Positions 1 through 11,800 of a stretch of 64,000 nt of DNA are shown here, piece after piece. This DNA comes from Anolis sagrei (Eukaryota > Chordata > Lepidosauria > Squamata > Anolidae). Made by a program: the position numbers and the translations under genes. The stretch covers positions 146,140,866-146,204,865 of the forward strand of contig NC_090023.1 of NCBI RefSeq assembly GCF_037176765.1, in the 5' to 3' direction. Under the pieces are notes generated by a model that was not told the DNA's origin, did not search any database, and saw only the letters and a list, made by a program, of their open reading frames with translations. Numbering within the stretch: the stretch's first letter is position 1; the number at the start of each line of letters is the position of its first letter.

Positions 1-119
1 CTATTAAGAGTAAAGATTTTTCTGTTCATTTCTACTCTTGTCTGTGAGACTGTGGGACATAGCTAAGATCTGCTGGCTGAACAACAAATCCTACTTTAAC
101 TGCCATAGTTCCTATCTCG

Positions 120-914
120 GTGCATTTTGTGAAGTTCAACAGTGCACAATAAAGTTCAACAGTGACACAATAAAGTTCAACAGCCACTTAGGCAGAAAAA
201 ATGAAATGCAAAGATACACAATGGGAGATGCATGGCTCGAGAGCAGTAGGTGTGAAAAAGATCTTGGAGTCCTCGTGGACAACAAGTTAAACATGAACCA
301 ACAATGTGATGTGGCAGCAAAAAAAAGCCAACGGGATTTTGGCCTGCATCAATAGGAGTCTAGTGTCTAGATCCAGGGAAGTCATGCTATCACTCTATTC
401 TGCCTTGGTTAGACCACAACTGGAATATTGTGTCCAATTCTGGCCACCACAATTGAAGAGAGATATTGACAAGCTGGAATGTGTTCAGAGGAGGGTAACA
501 AGGGTCTGGAGAACAAGCCCGATGAGGAGCGGCTTAAAGAGCAGGGCATGTTTAGTCTGAAGAAGAGAAGGCTGAGAGGAGACATTATAGTCATGTATAA
601 ATATGTGAGAGGAAGTCATAGAGAGGAGGGAGCAGGCTTTTATTCTGCTGCCCTCAAGCCTAGAATGGAACAATAGCCTCAAACTACAAGAAAGGAGATT
701 CCATCTGAACATTAGGAAGAATTTCCTGACTGTGAGAGCTGTTCAGCAGTGGAACTCTCTGCCCCAGAGTGTGGTGGAGGCTCCTTCTTTGAAGGTTTTT
801 AAACAGAGACTGGATGGCCATCTGTCGAGGGTGCTTTGAATGTGATTTTCCAGCTTCTTGGCAGGGGGTTGAACTGGATAGCCCACGAGGTCTCTTCCAA
901 CTCTATGATACAAT
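120..914 (+). mobile_element. CR1 LINE, 3' part
   Basis: Codes for the end of a CR1 reverse transcriptase in broken frames: [20 protein letters not shown], then [15 protein letters not shown] and NIRKNFLTVRAVQQWNSLPQ. The 3' tail has GGCAGGGGGTTGAACTGGAT and CCAACTCTATGATAC, as CR1 does. Short direct repeats (ACAATAAAGTTCAACAG) lie at 147-184. Several frameshifts; inactive. Confidence 0.88.
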
Positions 915-1325
915 CTGAGGTAATTTTTCTATGAGATTTCTTGAATATTGCTGTTCAGCAGAGTGGGACTACAATTTCATGACCCTGTGCTCTCAATTCC
1001 CAGGATCCCATAACTTTGGGGTTCCTTCTATGAGAAAGGCAGGGTATAAAACAGACAAACCGAAAACAGGATGAGACCATAATATTTAAAGTGGCGTCGA
1101 ACTTATGTAACTGTAATGTTGGTACACTTTGTCATCAAAACATCTGTACTAGTTGATACCACCCATGCTTTCTGTGTTAAAGCTTTGAGGCTGTGAAGGA
1201 AGCTCCCATATCTTCCATTAACCATGCCCTTAATCTGGAATTTGCTTCTACCACCTTATTTGATCTTAGCTCCTGAAGGCTAAAGTACTAAGTAAAACAT
1301 ATCCCTTTCCACTCTTCTAGATTAC

Positions 1326-1462
1326 TGTAGGTGACAGTGTGATGCAGCAGCTAAGAAAAAACAATGTGATTCTAGGCTGTACCAATAGAAGTATAGTCTA
1401 GATCAAGGGAAGTAATCATACCACACTACCATTGTTTAGTAAGAACACATGGAATACTGTGT
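1326..1462 (+). mobile_element. CR1 LINE fragment, degraded
   Basis: Matches the CR1 stretch GTGATGCAGCAGCTAAG, then TTCTAGGCTG, CTAGATCAAGGGAAGTAAT and GGAATACTGTGT, as in the copies near 340 and 56770. Heavily mutated and short. Confidence 0.7.
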
Positions 1463-1721
1463 GAATGGAGAGGAGGTACCAGAGATTTATTTTTGAGTCT
1501 ATTCCTTATTGTGATACTCTGACAATCTTTAAGACCTGTCAATGGGGCAACAAGACAGAATGAGGATTCTGTTAGTGATTGTCCAAACCATTGCCCAGCT
1601 GTCTCCATGCCAGATCTGATGGAGGTGATATTGCAAGTGGTGTTACTATCTGCCAAATTTATTGTGTTGGAGGATTTTAACATCTATTCCAAGATACTCA
1701 TCAGTATTAACTCAAAAGTTA

Positions 1722-1852
1722 GGAGCCCCCGGTGGCGCAGTGGGTTAAACCCCTGCACCGGCAGGACTGAAGACCAACAGGTCACAGGTTCGAATCCAGT
1801 CAACAAGCTCAGCAGCTCAGCGGTTTAACCCACTGCGCTACTAAGGGCTCCA
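1722..1852 (+). mobile_element. Two SINE heads fused head to head
   Basis: 1722-1799 is the tRNA-derived head of an Anolis-type SINE2 (GAGCCCCCGGTGGCGCAG, with the B-box-like GGTTCGAATCC). 1800-1852 is the inverted head of a Sauria-type SINE (GTTTAACCCACTGCGC then GGGCTCC). Both bodies and tails are missing. Confidence 0.75.
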
Positions 1853-3087
1853 GATTTCATACATATCACCTATTTATAGTATTATATTGTAAATAAGTCA
1901 TCATACACACATTCTTGCCGATGCATGCTGGACTCCCAATAATATGCAACGTGCTCGCCTGCCAACACTTTCTTGTTAAGGCCTGTAGGCAGACTTGACT
2001 AGTTGGTTATATCTGCATTTTGAGTGTTTACCTGGAGAATTAAAGCCTCCTCATTCAGTTTAGGTCACAACATTTATAAACTGAGTTTCTTTGAGAATCA
2101 GTTGATTTTGGATCTAAATTGGTGTGACACCAACAGGCTCAAACCAGGGCAGATCAATGCTCACTGGAGCCATAGGCAATTCAGCCAGAATAGTCTTGAT
2201 GTATAACCTACAATGGAAGTTGGACAATGTGAGTTTCTATTGGTTTATTTGGATTTTCAGCTGTATTTGATACTATCAACCATGAAATCCATCAAGGTTG
2301 ATTGGCTGATAAAGAACATGGGGACACTGAGTTGCAGTGGTTCTGGTTTTTCTTGACTAAATGTTCCCAAAGGAGACTGTTCTATGCCTTGTTAGCCATT
2401 AGCCTTCCTCATTTGGTAAAGAATCATCATGAATAATAAAACAGCTTTACTGAGTAGGCAAATCCAAAATAAGAGGAAAATAAACAGGGCTGTTGCTAGT
2501 CCCCAGTAAGATTTTGAAATTTTTGATATAAAGCAATGTAGTATTGGGTTCAAAGACAAAGTAGTACTTAATGATGTTGACCACATTAGTATTGTTTCGA
2601 GTAGTGAAAACTACATCTTGTGACAGTGAATTGCACTGCACAGATCTGGTCTAAATCTCGATATGATTTCAGTGGAGTACCCGGAGTTCTAGTATTGAGA
2701 GAGAAAAAAACGTTTCTTCATATCATGCACAATTTTATATCACTGTCATATTTCACCTCACCTGCCTTTCCTCTGTGTTGATCAATCTGACCTTTCCTCA
2801 TAAGCTAATCACAATGATCGATCATTTTGATTCTCCTTCTCTGTCAAATCATTTTTGTTGTTGTTGATTATAATTATTTTGTGGCATGGAGCTAAAACCA
2901 TTGCCAGATGCAGGTAACCAGTGTTATCATTAGAATTAGAACATTAGGGCTCAGGACAGGGAAGCAAATTAATTCTCTAAAAATGGTTGGGTAGCCGGAT
3001 AGGTGTATTCGGTCCGCAGCTGAAAAATACGGCTAGATCCAGCCCATTGGCGGCAATGGGGAACTTACAAGGTACCCCATTCCATTC

Positions 3088-3224
3088 CTGGAACTCTTTT
3101 CTTTTTTTCTCTTCAAGGAATCCTGGGTTTCAGCAACGGGGTTAAGGAAGCACCCTTCCTGGGACCCTTTCTTTTCTTCCCTCCAAGGAAGACTGGATTC
3201 CTTAACAGGGTTAAGAAAGCAGAC
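3088..3224. repeat. Two-copy tandem repeat, about 68 bp unit
   Basis: Two adjacent diverged copies (3088-3156 and 3157-3224). Each has CCTGG, a CTTTTCTTT pyrimidine tract, CAAGGAA and GGGTTAAGRAAGCA in the same order. Confidence 0.75.
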
Positions 3225-4710
3225 TCAGCTTGCATAAGACATCATCTTTGTGCGCCACATGATATCGAATAGGGGAGGAAGAACCGTGATCGGCTGCCAT
3301 GTGGTCCCATAGCTGGGCCCTTGGGAACAAACCACTCCGGATTGGCTGAAGGGAACAAACCACTCTGAATCTGTGTACAACCCTAGTCTAAAACCACCAA
3401 ATAGTGGCAGCTGAGACATTTTCAGGTGGATCTAGTCATAGTGGTAAATTTGACACAAAAACACCCCTTTAACTAATCGGTCCAGGGCAAAAACTCAGTA
3501 CTCCAAGGAAATTACTGCAACTGGCTGTAACTTCTGTGCTGAATGTGAGTAATCTAAATGTGTTATCTGGAGATGAAATGCAGCTAGATACAGACAGTGC
3601 CAACTCCTACGAAATGCCGATTTACTTTAAAGAAAGGCTTTTTAAGAAATGCCAAGTCTAATAAAATTTTTGGGGTAGATTGATATACAAATTCATCAAA
3701 TGGCAAAAGTATTGTCTGTCTTGGAAGACAAAACAAAAGGAAGTTCCCAAGATAAAGAAACCGGAAGTGAATATTTGAACTTGGGGAATGCCATTCATTC
3801 CCAGTGAAAATTAGTAGCTTAGCAACAGCAAAAACAATTGAAGATGGATAGGGAGAGAGATATATAGAGTTCTCTACTGCCATCTTGTGTTTAGCAGTGT
3901 AACAAAATTTTAAAAAATGTTCTTTTCCTGGTCTGAAAATGTTATTTCCTGTTTAACTATGCAGTACTTACTTTGAAAGTAGTTACATTCCAGAAACTTA
4001 GTTTTTGTGACTGCCACAAACTATGTTGAATTGGTTAAGACTTGATGTAATATTCATTGAAAAATTATAGTAAAATGTGTAAAGGATGTTGCACGAAAAC
4101 AAAGTTTTTGCAGTTTAAAAAACTCCCATGTTTTACGATAGAACCAATTAGGAAATGACATTTATAACCTAGGAACAAAATCATGCTACATAGTGTAATT
4201 TAACAATTCAAAATAAGGACAATCTGAAAACTAACTAATTATGGACAGGCTGGAATTGGATTCAATTGGATTAACCCAAATTTTGGGTGAACTGAGATTG
4301 ATGAGAGAATTCATAGTGGAAAACAAAGAGATATCTCTTTGGCAAAGCTGTCTGAGAAGGCAAATCAGGTAAACCAGAACTTGGTAAGACAGGAATTCAG
4401 AAGCAGGCAGCAAGGTTGGGGGGAAACCCTTCTGGAGGCTTCAAATAAAGGCTTCAGTAAGGGGATTGACAAGATTTATCAACAGGTCTGGCTTGAGATC
4501 AAACAGAACAATTTGTATAGAAAGCAATAGCTAACATTGTAGCTTTTGAGGGAGACTGGTTATGAAAACATTATATATCAAAGGGGAAATGAAAGAGAGG
4601 AAGAGGGCCTTCTGGACTGTTTCCTGATGCAGATCCATCTTTAAGACTGGAGACAAGAGTTTTTGACAACAGCTAACAAGTATTTGTGAACTGAGATGGA
4701 TAAATTGATC
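3225..4710. other. Intergenic DNA without recognised features
   Basis: AT-rich. Short open frames only, with no protein family recognised and no clear transposon ends. Confidence 0.5.
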
Positions 4711-4848
4711 AGGAGGCCTTCTACACAGCCATGTAACCCAAAATATCAAGGCAATATAACCCAAAATATCTGCTTTGAATTGGAACATCTGAGTCCCAGT
4801 TCAAAGCAGACAATGTGGGATTTTATTCAGCTGTGTGGAAGAGGCCTA
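4711..4848. mobile_element. Palindromic MITE (CTTCCACACAGC family)
   Basis: The ends read inward as inverted repeats: GGCCTTCTACACAGCCAT at left and CAGCTGTGTGGAAGAGGCCT at right. The middle holds the paired ATCTGCTTTGAATTGG and CCCAGTTCAAAGCAGA. Same family as 17018, 26605, 53279 and others in this window. It has no coding capacity. Confidence 0.8.
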
Positions 4849-5738
4849 GGCTGGTAAAGAAGGAATATTTATTTTAAGAGATATTTGGGGTTTACAGAAT
4901 CTGTCCAACAATTATTTTTGGTGGGGGTCATTACCTGTGGAATTTATGAGTTTACAGCAGGTTATTAAATTTAGAAGTGTGACTATGTAATATTATTTAC
5001 AGGGAGAGGACTAGTTAGTATTAGAAAACCAGCAGAGAGAGAGGTCTGTAAACTAGTCTTTGTTCATTAGTCTTGTTTTAGTATAAGTGTAACTTTATGA
5101 TGTGTTTATTCACTTTATTTTAGTTGTGTTATTGTTTTTCACTTCTATCAAATAAAATAAATGGTAAAAGAAAGGGCTCCATGGATATGTCATGACTAAA
5201 CACATAGTTCTTCTTCACATATAATTCAACAGATAGTAAGAACCAACATTACTTCTTTGTATGAGCTTTTCTGTTTATTTGCCCTTTTTTATACATTAGA
5301 AACACCTAATATGTACCATACTCCATGTACTGATTTCATATGAGCTGGGAGTTTTGCAGGAAAGGATCTAAATCCAAGTGCTTATCACAACTAGCACAAA
5401 CCCAAAGAATCAATGTACTTTACACAAACACTGACTCATCAGTAAGTATCAGGATTGTTTACTGGGATGGGGCAGAAAGAGAGAAGTAGTCAATTCAGCA
5501 GCTCTACTCCAGTTGGGACAAGCAAATGGATTTAGCCCTAAGATGTTGTAAAGGAAGTTCCTTGTGAAAGATTGTAAAGAGGGACAATTATTTCCACATC
5601 ACTTAGGGATACCAGAGATTAGAAAATTAATTTCTCATAGATGTTACTACTCCCATCAATGGAACATTCAAAACAACAGTTATGCCCAGTAGTAGTTCTA
5701 AAAATATAGAGGATGAAAAGGTGGTGCAGTTCCTGTTC
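4849..5738. other. NDUFB8 3' flank and 3' UTR
   Basis: No gene or clear repeat apart from the 39-nt block at 5447-5485, which recurs beyond the last NDUFB8 exon. The part nearest 5739 must be NDUFB8 3' UTR. Confidence 0.5.
5447..5485 (+). repeat. 39-nt direct repeat, copy 1
   Basis: Identical over 39 nt to 6354-6392; begins TATCAGGATTGTTTACTGGG. It lies 254 bp to the left of the NDUFB8 stop, in the 3' UTR or flank. Confidence 0.92.
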
Positions 5739-5831
5739 TCAAATCTCATAGTGCTTGACTTCTGGTGCAGGCTGTTTGGGATCTCCACCTCGTTCCAGAT
5801 AGAGGTCATTATAGGGATATTGCTTTGGTCC
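5739..5831 (-). CDS. NDUFB8: NDUFB8 coding exon 5 (terminal)
   Basis: 93 nt including the TGA at 5741-5739. Acceptor TCTCTGTAG at 5832. Encodes [19 protein letters not shown] and then [11 protein letters not shown], the normal C-terminus. The 3' UTR runs left of 5739; no convincing polyadenylation signal was picked. A 39-nt direct repeat lies on both sides of this exon (5447-5485 and 6354-6392). Confidence 0.95.
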   Translation of the reverse strand, partial: GPKQYPYNDLYLERGGDPKQPAPEVKHYEI

Positions 5832-8800
5832 CTACAGAGAAAAGGAGACACGAAACAACAAAAATGAACTAATAACATAATTCATCTCAGAATGAAAGTC
5901 TGAACAGAATGAAAATCCAAACAAGTACCTTCCCCAATAAAGCTCCATTCTAAAACTGAATATGTCCCAGAGTACCATTTGTACAGGCCAGGCTCATTAT
6001 TCATGGTCTTTTGGACATGCAGAAGATTATTGCCCATTTTAAGACTAGATGGGGGAAAGTGAGTGTCCCATTTTGAAAGAATACAGTTGAACAACCTTAC
6101 ATTTTCCCAGCTGCTCAGTCATCAGGTTGCTATCCTCATGCTGTTATTAGAATAACAGGGGCAGCAATATTTATTTTGATGACTAAGGGAAGAAAAATAA
6201 TCGTTTTGTAGATTTTGTTGTATTTTGCTGCATGGCCAACACAGTGACCACTCCATATGTTTTCTGGGGGAAGAAAGAGGCTTTAACCTCATCTTGCCTG
6301 CCCGGGATCCCATAGCAGCCAAGCTAGTTGTTCTAAGTTGCTTTCTTAAGTTATATCAGGATTGTTTACTGGGATGGGGCAGAAAGAGAGAAATCCAGTC
6401 TACCAACAGCAGTTTGTGATTCCTCAACCTGAACAACACTGCATTAAGACCTCAAGTTGAATTTAGGGAAGGAGAAATACCATATTTTGATTTCCACAAT
6501 TACACAAGTACCTGAGACTAGGAAGGTAGCGACAGAGATCCCTGAATAAATACCAATTCAGAACTCACCACAGGCTGGTAGGAGGGATACATTTCGCCTA
6601 CGGCAAACATGACAAGCATGAAGCCAATAAAGCCAAAGAGGTATCTACGCATGATATGCCAGGATATTGGTGTGGGAGATGTGTCAACCCGTGTCCGAAG
6701 AAACATATCAAAATCCCAGTGCATCTGATTGAAAGAACACAGGGAGAGATACTGTTACGCATTGACCATACATAGTTGCGACTTCTCTTGTGGTTATAAA
6801 TATAAGAGAACATTGGAGAACATTAGCAACTAATACTACATACTAAGTGATAATTAACAACATTAAAAAACCAATGAACACAATGAGGATAGACTTGCTA
6901 TAAATTATCAGAAAAAAATAATCACATACCTGAAAACATTATATATATAGTGAGAAATGAAAAGATGGAAATTCGTAAGTAGGGGCAACCGGCGCGTATA
7001 GTGCATGATTGCTGGAGACCACAGTTCAAATCTTTACTTAGTCACAGAAACCCATGATATGACCTTGGGTATGTAATACTCTCTTGGTCTTACAGGAAGG
7101 CAGGAGTAAACATCAGCTAAATAAATTTTGCAAGATGTACCATAAGTTAGTGTTGTCTTGAAGCACATGACAACAATGCACACAAAAACAGGAATCTGAA
7201 AATCAGGCACTTGGAAGGATAGCAGATATTTGGAATACCAACAATTCATCAATTACCAAATGGATATGATATTTTAAATGTCAATGGAGTGTGACAAACA
7301 TACCGAGGAACTAAGGTTGAAGTATGATTGCTGGGCTACAGAAAGATTTGAGTTTGGTACCATCAATTCTGTAATTCGGCAAAACACCACAATCCGATCA
7401 GATTCAAACACACTGTAACACTAGGTTAGCCACAGGCTATCATTTTTGTAACGTGCATATCAGGATTCCAAACTTAAATAGCTGAAACCCAGAACAAAAT
7501 TCAACATCCTTACTGTCTCTCCATGGTTACGCCTCAGGTCAGAATGATCCCAATCATACCATGGATCTCTCTCTTGCTGGGATCGGTCAGGAAGTTTCGG
7601 ATAATCACCATAACTATGGGAAATATAAGAAGTTCACCATGAAACTTGTGTACAAGAGCAAGATGAAGTAAATACCAGAGAATACCCAATTGTAATAATT
7701 TATAATCTCAAAGAATGGAAACGATTCACTTCTTAGCACAGTTAGTTTACTTGTTTCCACCTCCCCACCCCGAAGTTTGCAAGTTCTACAAGTCAGACTA
7801 CATTTTACTATTCCTATTCAAATTACATAATACTGCTTGGTGAAAGCAAAGCCGATTTATAGTTGCATATTTCAAATTCACTGGGTAAAAGACATCCTAA
7901 CTATAACACAGAGATCTTATGTTTCTTTCTACATGCCGCAGAGCAGTTCTTATGCAATGTTGTACCTCGTTCTTGCCTTTGTTTCTTATAAAACGACCAG
8001 TAACAGAAACATGGATTAATCAGATAGCGCCAATTTTAGTAAATGTGATTGAAAATATATTGGAATAACTAGTAAGCAATATCTGGTTAATAGCTAGGTT
8101 TTTAAATAGGCTGTCTTTACTACGAGACCCTGGGCTGTTGCCTTGATCAGAAAAAGGAAGAAATGAATGGAGATCATAGAGTTCATTGTTGATGTGTTAG
8201 AAAAATCTCATTCCATTAAAGTGATGTTGAAAAGGACACACTTTAAACAATGCTATTTTTTAAATCCTCATTTAAATTAATCCTGTACTACTACAATGTT
8301 TCCACAAAAATAAAACATACCCATAAAATAAGCCATAGCAGGATTTCTAAGCATTTGTGCAATATAAGCCATACCCTGAAAATAAGACATAGCGATAAGT
8401 GTTCACTGCCCTCCTTTTTTCTTTAAGGGCCCCTACTCATCTCCTTTGTAAGTTCTAAATTCCTTTTTAAAGTTTTGAAGTATAAGGTTCGCAGCAAGGC
8501 CTCCTAGGGTGCATTGGGGCACGCAGTTCTCTCCTTTCCAGGCATCTTCCACCCTCTCTCTCCAGTCCCACTCACCTTTTCCTAGGCCTAGCTGGAGCTC
8601 AGCAAGGCTGCCTCCTCCTCCTCCACTTCCTTAGGCCTAAACAAAGTGCTCTAGGAGCGTGCGCGCTAGGCCTCCTTCTCCTCCTTTTGTTGCTTCCTTA
8701 GGCCCATGTGCTCAGCGTGCATGTGCGCTGTCACCACCACCACTCCCAGCTCTCCTAGCCTCCTCCGGCCAGGCCCAGTTGGGGCCCAGCAAGGCCAGTC

Positions 8801-11800
8801 TCTCTCCCCCAGCACCAACAAGCAACAGTTCCAGAAGAACACGACTTAACTATATTTGAATAAATGTAGATTGTTGTACCTCACTTAATAAAAACAAGAC
8901 ATCTCATGAAAATAAGCCATAGTGTGTCTTCTTGAGGAAAAATAAATATAAGGCAGTGTCTTATTTTTGAGGAAACATGGTATAATAAAATCCTTAGATA
9001 AAATATTCCACCCATTATTTTATTCACAACATATTCTTAAAAGGAGAGGAAAATATTTGTTTGTTAATGTTCCAATGTTTTATCCTTGCCTTATCCATGG
9101 GTCAAACAAAATCCATAATTATGGCCTCAGAACCTTACTTCAACTAATGTACATTAGATCAACCGATGAATGAGTATATACAATAAGCATTCTTGTTTCT
9201 AAAACTATGCCTTGAGGGGCAGGTTGCATTCAAAAGCTCATCTGGTTCACACCATTTTCTCCTTTTGCAGAAGCAGAACTCACCCAAAGCCTTCATCTGG
9301 ATATGGCTCATAGTCTTCCACCCTCATGTTGTACTTTCGTGCTGCAGCTGCCCTTTCCTCTGGAGTCTTGGGATAAGGCCCAGGAAGCATGTCTTTGGTC
9401 AAGTCCGAAGCTGGAGATAGAAACAACATTCATTTACTTATCTGATTTCATACAATCATAGAGTTGGAAGAGACCTTGTGGGCCATCCAGTCCAACCCCC
9501 TACCAAGAAGCAGGAAAGTCACATTCAAAGCACCCCTCATTTTCTCCTAAGACTAGGCCTAAATTGGTGAAAAGGTTATTTTGCAATGGCCAGAAAGTAT
9601 GCAGAAGCCTGCTCAAATAAAAAGGTCTTAGGAAGGACAACAGTTTAGCCTAAGCTCTCACAGCAACCATGGAGAAGCCCCCCCCCCCCCCCCCCCACCA
9701 AGTACAGGGAGAATACAGAAGAGACACCATTTTATTATGTAGATTACTGACTGAGAGAACAATACAAATTTGGATGGGACAGGGATGGACATATTTTTGT
9801 ACAGTATCTGTGGGACCGGTACCTCTAAGAATTTTCTAGGTTCTCCAGGGTGCTTCTATGGAAATATTTTACATAAATTTTTCATGGCAATAGGATAAAT
9901 TGTTAATAGTAATAGGATTTGCTATTATCTATAATTCCTAGCTTCCACAGTTTGTTCAGGAATACGAGGTCATACTGTATTGAAACTTTTGAGCTCATTA
10001 CTTCAGAAATAATAGTTCAGCAGTGCACTTATCAGAGGGACAAATTTGTTATGACATTTAAACAACATTGTCATTTCACGCATCCTTTCTTTTACCATCT
10101 GGTCTAACATTTAGCACCATCTAACCTTTTGTCATTTGTACCTAGCTTTTCTCTAATGGCCTCATTGGTAACTAAAGTAATACAGCAAGTATATGCAATA
10201 CACATGTGGATGGTTTAGGTTGTTATTGTCTCACTTTTAATGTTTTAAATTTTGTTTTACTATAAGCAAGCCATATTTGTCCTTTTTTGCCCAGATGAGA
10301 GGAAAATGCCTTCTATGAGCTGCCATGTCCCCCTGGTCAGTATGGATACCAGGCATTTTGAGTTTAGAGACAAGGCTTGTGGAGATGATGTCTTGCTTCA
10401 AAATGTCCTTTAACTTTTCTTCAAACCCAGAGCCACCTGTCTTGTGGGGTTGCAATTCCAATTATTCCTAGTCTGCATGATGGATCATCAAACTATGTAA
10501 GAAAATATAGTTGTCCATCTGTATCTATCCATGGATTCTCCATGCACATTTCAACTATGAAAGTAACAATCAGGGTGACATGGCCCTTGGTGAAAATGAG
10601 CTTGACACCCCTTATTTAATGCAATGTCAGGGAAGGCTGCAAAATAGCTCCACCCTCCATTCAAAATCATTGTGTTCCCTAAGCTTTCCTGTCTTCCCAT
10701 TATGTGGCCAAAATATTTCATCTTTGCCTCTAATATCCCTCCCTCCAATGATCAGTCAGGCTTTATTTCCTGAAGTATGGGCTGGTTGGATCTTCTCGCA
10801 GTCCAAGGCACTCTCAGAATTTTCCTCCAACACCACAGCTCAAAAGCATCTATCTTCTTTCGCTCAGCCTTCCCTATGGTTCAGCTCTCACATCCATTAC
10901 GGGGAATACCATTGCTTTAACTATGTGGATCTTTGTTGCTAATGTGATGTCGCTACTCTTCACTATTTTATCGAGATTGGTCATTGCTCTTCTCCCAAGA
11001 AGTAAGGGTCTTCTGATTTCCTGGCTGCAGTCTGCATCTGCAGTAATCTTTGCACCTAGAAATACAAAGTCTGTTACTGCCTTCATGTTTTCTCCCTCTA
11101 TTTATAAAGATAACATAATGAATAAGTCCAACAAATAGGTAAATTGTGAAACTTAGACTGTTCAATTCACAGTAGTCACAAAATTAAGCAATATGAAATA
11201 AGTTCTGTACAGTCTTTTAGTGATGTCGTTGCATTCATCAAGCCCTGCACATTGGATGATGTGTTCTGCATACAAGTTGAATAGTTTGGGTGAGAGTATA
11301 CAACCCTGCCATATGCCTTTCCTAATCTTGAACCAGTCTGTTGTTCCATGGTCAGTTCTGACTGTTGTTACTCGGTCCTTATACAGATTCCTCAGGAGAG
11401 AGACAAGGTGATTTGGTATCCCCATCCCACCAAGTTCTTGCCACCATTTATTATGATCCACACAATCAAATGCTTTAGAATAGTCAATGAAACAGAAATA
11501 GATATTTTTCTGAAACTCCTGAGTTTGTAACTCTGGCTGCCTGTAATGCAGTTTCATGGCACTGCACTATATGACTCCACACTGCCATATACTACTATAT
11601 TATAGGACACCGAGGAGCCCCCGCCTTCCTGCTTAGTCCCCATCATTCTCCTGCCCTAAGCTTACAATCCTGTTGAGGGAAAGGGCCCAAAAGAACGAGG
11701 ATGGGGAACTTCAGGGCAGTTCAGTGTGATTCATATGGAGTGTCCTTCACTCTTGCCAAGGTGACTTCTCTTGAGAGCGGCCCAGAGAGGAGAGACCCTT

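Larger units (their letters stand above)
915..3087. other. Intergenic DNA, mostly unassigned
   Basis: Apart from the CR1 piece and the SINE heads listed separately, I see no gene, no long open frame and no clear repeat. Base composition is AT-rich and ordinary. Confidence 0.5.

Noticed and set aside
1733-1810. tRNA gene-like B box at the SINE heads
   Set aside because: The sequence fits SINE heads found many times in the window. No cloverleaf of a working tRNA could be drawn.
1-5738. Search for the next gene to the left (SEC31B is expected near NDUFB8 in mammals)
   Set aside because: No CpG island or exon resembling SEC31B was seen. It must lie outside the window or be placed differently.
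8659-8859. Pro/Ser-rich open frame at 8659
   Set aside because: It lies wholly inside the TA-flanked nonautonomous transposon and is low-complexity.
10511-10942. 143-codon plus-strand frame starting [10 protein letters not shown]
   Set aside because: It overlaps the minus-strand BovB copy and reads it backwards, with no homology of its own.
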